A stretch of DNA of 64,000 bases, from positions 434,001-498,000 of the forward strand of contig NZ_JADJNP010000002.1 of assembly GCF_016714275.1 (NCBI RefSeq). Reading direction: 5' to 3'. The translations under genes were made by a program, and so were the position numbers. Below, piece after piece: positions 62,290-64,000 of the stretch. The DNA comes from Tessaracoccus sp. (GTDB lineage: Bacteria > Actinomycetota > Actinomycetes > Propionibacteriales > Propionibacteriaceae). Position 1 is the first letter of the stretch. Each line of letters begins with the position of its first letter. The notes below the pieces were generated by a model. It worked only from the letters and a program-made list of their open reading frames with translations. It was not told where the DNA came from and did no database searches.

Positions 62290-63825
62290 CTAGAACTTGG
62301 GCTTGTTCTGGTCGAACATCTTCTGCAGCTCAGGGGGGAGCTGGAAGTCGTCCATCGACTGCGGGATCTGCGGCACGGCCGGCTGCTGCGGCAGGCGCTG
62401 CGCGGGGCGCTGGGCCTGCCGCGGCGCGGGCTTCTTGCCCTTTCGCTTGCTCGTCACCGGCTTCTTGGAGCCCGCGCGACGACCCGCACCCATACCGGGC
62501 ATTCCCGGCATCCCGGGCATCCCGCCGCCGGCCATGGCCTCCATCATCTTCCGAGCCTCGACGAAGCGGTTGACGAGCTTGTTCACCTCGGAGACCTGCA
62601 CCCCTGCGCCCTTGGCGATGCGGGCGCGGCGGGAGCCGTTGAGGATGGAGACGTCGTCGCGCTCGGCGGGGGTCATCGAGTAGATGATCGCCTCGATCCG
62701 GTCGATCTCCTTCTCATCGATCTCGTTGATCGCCTGCTTGAACTGGCCCGCGCCGGGCAGCATGCCGAGTATCTTCGACATCGGCCCCATCTTGCGCAGC
62801 TGCTGCATCTGGGAGAGGAAGTCCTGGAGGCCGAACTTGTTCTTGCCCATCAGCTTCTCGGCGGCGGCGCGCGACTGCTCCGCGTCGAAGGTCTTCTCCG
62901 CCTGCTCGATGAGCGTCAGGACGTCCCCCATGCCGAGGATGCGCGAGGCCATCCTGTCGGGGTGGAACATGTCGAAGTCGCCAAGGCCTTCGCCGTTGGA
63001 GGCGAACATGATCGGCTTGCCGAGGACGCGCGCGATCGAGAGCGCCGCGCCGCCGCGGGCGTCGCCGTCGAGCTTCGTGAGGACGACGCCGTCGACCCCG
63101 ACGCCCTCGTCAAACGCCTTGGCGGTGTTGACGGCGTCCTGGCCGATCATGGCGTCGACGACGAACAGCGTCTCGTCCGGGCCGACAGCGGCCTTGATGT
63201 TCGCAGCCTGCTGCATGAGCTCCTGGTCGACGCCCAGGCGGCCCGCGGTGTCGACGATCACGACGTCGTACAGCTTGTGCTCGGCGTGCTCGATGGCGCG
63301 GCGGGCGACGTCGATGGGGTCGCCGACGCCGTTGCCGGGCTCGGGCGCGAAGACGTGAACCCCCGCGCGCTCGCCGACGATCTGCAGCTGGTTGACGGCG
63401 TTCGGGCGCTGGAGGTCTGCGGCGACGAGCAGCGGCGTGCGCTTGTTCTCCTTCAGCCATAGGCCGAGCTTGCCCGCGAGCGTCGTCTTGCCCGCGCCTT
63501 GGAGGCCGGCGAGCATGATGACTGTCGGGGGCCGCTTCGCGTGCCGGATAGGCCGGGCCTCGCCGCCCAGGATCGAGACGAGCTCCTCATTGACGAACTT
63601 GATGATCTGCTGTGACGGGTTCAGGGCCTTCGACAGCTCCGCGTCGAGCGACCGGGTCTTGACGGTGGAGACGAACTCCTTGACGACGCCGAGGTTGACG
63701 TCGGCCTCGAGCAGGGCGATGCGGATCTCTCGCATCGTCGCATCGATATCGGCCTCGGTCAGGCGCCCCTTGGAGCGCAGCCCCTTGAACACCGACGAAA
63801 GCCGGTCTTGCAGCGTGTCGAACAC
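62290..63825 (-). CDS. ffh: Signal recognition particle protein Ffh
   Basis: 511 residues. N domain (VFDTLQDRLSSVFKGLRSKG), G domain with GLQGAGKTTLAGKLG, DTAGRLGVDQEL and TKLDGDARGGAALS, then the Met-rich M domain with MPGMPGMPGMGAG and a basic Gln/Pro-rich tail. GTG 63825 was chosen: AAGGGA precedes it by 7 nt and IF matches the family N-terminus. Targets nascent membrane proteins. Confidence 0.97.
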   Translation of the reverse strand: MFDTLQDRLSSVFKGLRSKGRLTEADIDATMREIRIALLEADVNLGVVKEFVSTVKTRSLDAELSKALNPSQQIIKFVNEELVSILGGEARPIRHAKRPPTVIMLAGLQGAGKTTLAGKLGLWLKENKRTPLLVAADLQRPNAVNQLQIVGERAGVHVFAPEPGNGVGDPIDVARRAIEHAEHKLYDVVIVDTAGRLGVDQELMQQAANIKAAVGPDETLFVVDAMIGQDAVNTAKAFDEGVGVDGVVLTKLDGDARGGAALSIARVLGKPIMFASNGEGLGDFDMFHPDRMASRILGMGDVLTLIEQAEKTFDAEQSRAAAEKLMGKNKFGLQDFLSQMQQLRKMGPMSKILGMLPGAGQFKQAINEIDEKEIDRIEAIIYSMTPAERDDVSILNGSRRARIAKGAGVQVSEVNKLVNRFVEARKMMEAMAGGGMPGMPGMPGMGAGRRAGSKKPVTSKRKGKKPAPRQAQRPAQRLPQQPAVPQIPQSMDDFQLPPELQKMFDQNKPKF

Positions 63826-63920
63826 TTGGGCGTCCCTTCGCAAATGTGCTTGATCGCGCCCAAGGATACTTGAACCGCGCGGGGTGAAAACTGTCTGTCG
63901 GGCATGGCAGGGTGTCCGGC

Positions 63921-64000
63921 ATGAGTGAACCGTGGGACCTGGAGCCGCCGCCGGAGTTCGACGAGCTGCCGCCCGACCCCTGGGACGAGCCGCCCGCGGA
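63921..64000 (+). CDS. Start of an unknown gene, 3' end cut by window edge
   Basis: Open frame from ATG 63921: MSEPWDLEPPPEFDELPPDP and on to the edge. Acidic, Pro-rich, low complexity N-terminus; nothing more can be said. Divergent from ffh. Confidence 0.4.
   Translation, partial: MSEPWDLEPPPEFDELPPDPWDEPPA

Overview
The window is GC-rich actinobacterial chromosome. I place it in the Propionibacteriaceae (Tessaracoccus/Propionibacterium-like) by inference. The grounds are a mycothiol gene (mshC), the actinobacterial trio of MSMEG_4193-type phosphomutase, DUF3090 and SCO1664 proteins, DUF2469 beside rnhB, many GTG starts with GTGA/ATGA gene overlaps, and a 1,125-residue protein that I identify as pyrophosphate-type PEP carboxykinase, an enzyme typical of propionibacteria.

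Layout. 1-8.7 kb: the 3' end of a capA-like gene, tyrS, then an arginine cluster read on the minus strand as argC-argJ-argB-argD-argR-argH. argF and argG, which usually sit in this cluster, are absent. An ARG-box-like site overlaps the argC promoter. 8.8-13.5 kb: small accessory genes (membrane protein, TetR regulator, cysteine hydrolase plus PfkB kinase, rhomboid-like protein). 13.5-20 kb: translation block pheT-pheS, a SpoU-type methyltransferase, rplT-rpmI-infC; infC appears to start at ATC behind an attenuator-like hairpin. 20-28 kb: SseB and PH-like proteins, hisG-hisE, mshC with its conserved trio, uppP, an aldo/keto reductase.

28.1-34.0 kb: a 5.8-kb element integrated in a tRNA-Leu(GAG) gene. 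It is bounded by a 24-bp perfect direct repeat and has matching 11-bp repeats near each end. It carries an excisionase-like protein, a tyrosine integrase, an IS3-family insertion, remnants of IS256 and IS21 elements, including an open frame that fuses the two, and an AbiEi/AbiEii toxin-antitoxin pair.

34.3-40.0 kb: next to the island lies a catabolic operon: a LacI-type repressor, a sugar-binding lipoprotein and two permeases without their own ATPase, and a GH91-family protein (inulin fructotransferase / difructose-anhydride hydrolase family) with no signal peptide. A promoter with a 19-bp perfect palindrome just downstream precedes it. The gene set suggests import and intracellular cleavage of a difructose anhydride or inulin oligosaccharide.

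40-64 kb: a dCMP deaminase-like gene, two unknown proteins, PPi-PEPCK, then minus-strand housekeeping: rplS, lepB, rnhB, DUF2469, yraN, comM, dprA; sdhC-sdhA-sdhB; rpsP-khpA-rimM-trmD; and, after a small metallopeptidase and an amidohydrolase, an O-antigen-ligase/TPR membrane protein, a large secreted Ig-domain protein and ffh.

Two window-wide patterns stand out. A dispersed intergenic repeat abuts the 3' ends of minus-strand genes, and its conserved TGA is the stop codon in three of five copies. Several genes carry a -10-like hexamer 5-7 nt before the start codon, as expected for leaderless mRNAs. No CRISPR array, rRNA or prophage structural genes were seen.
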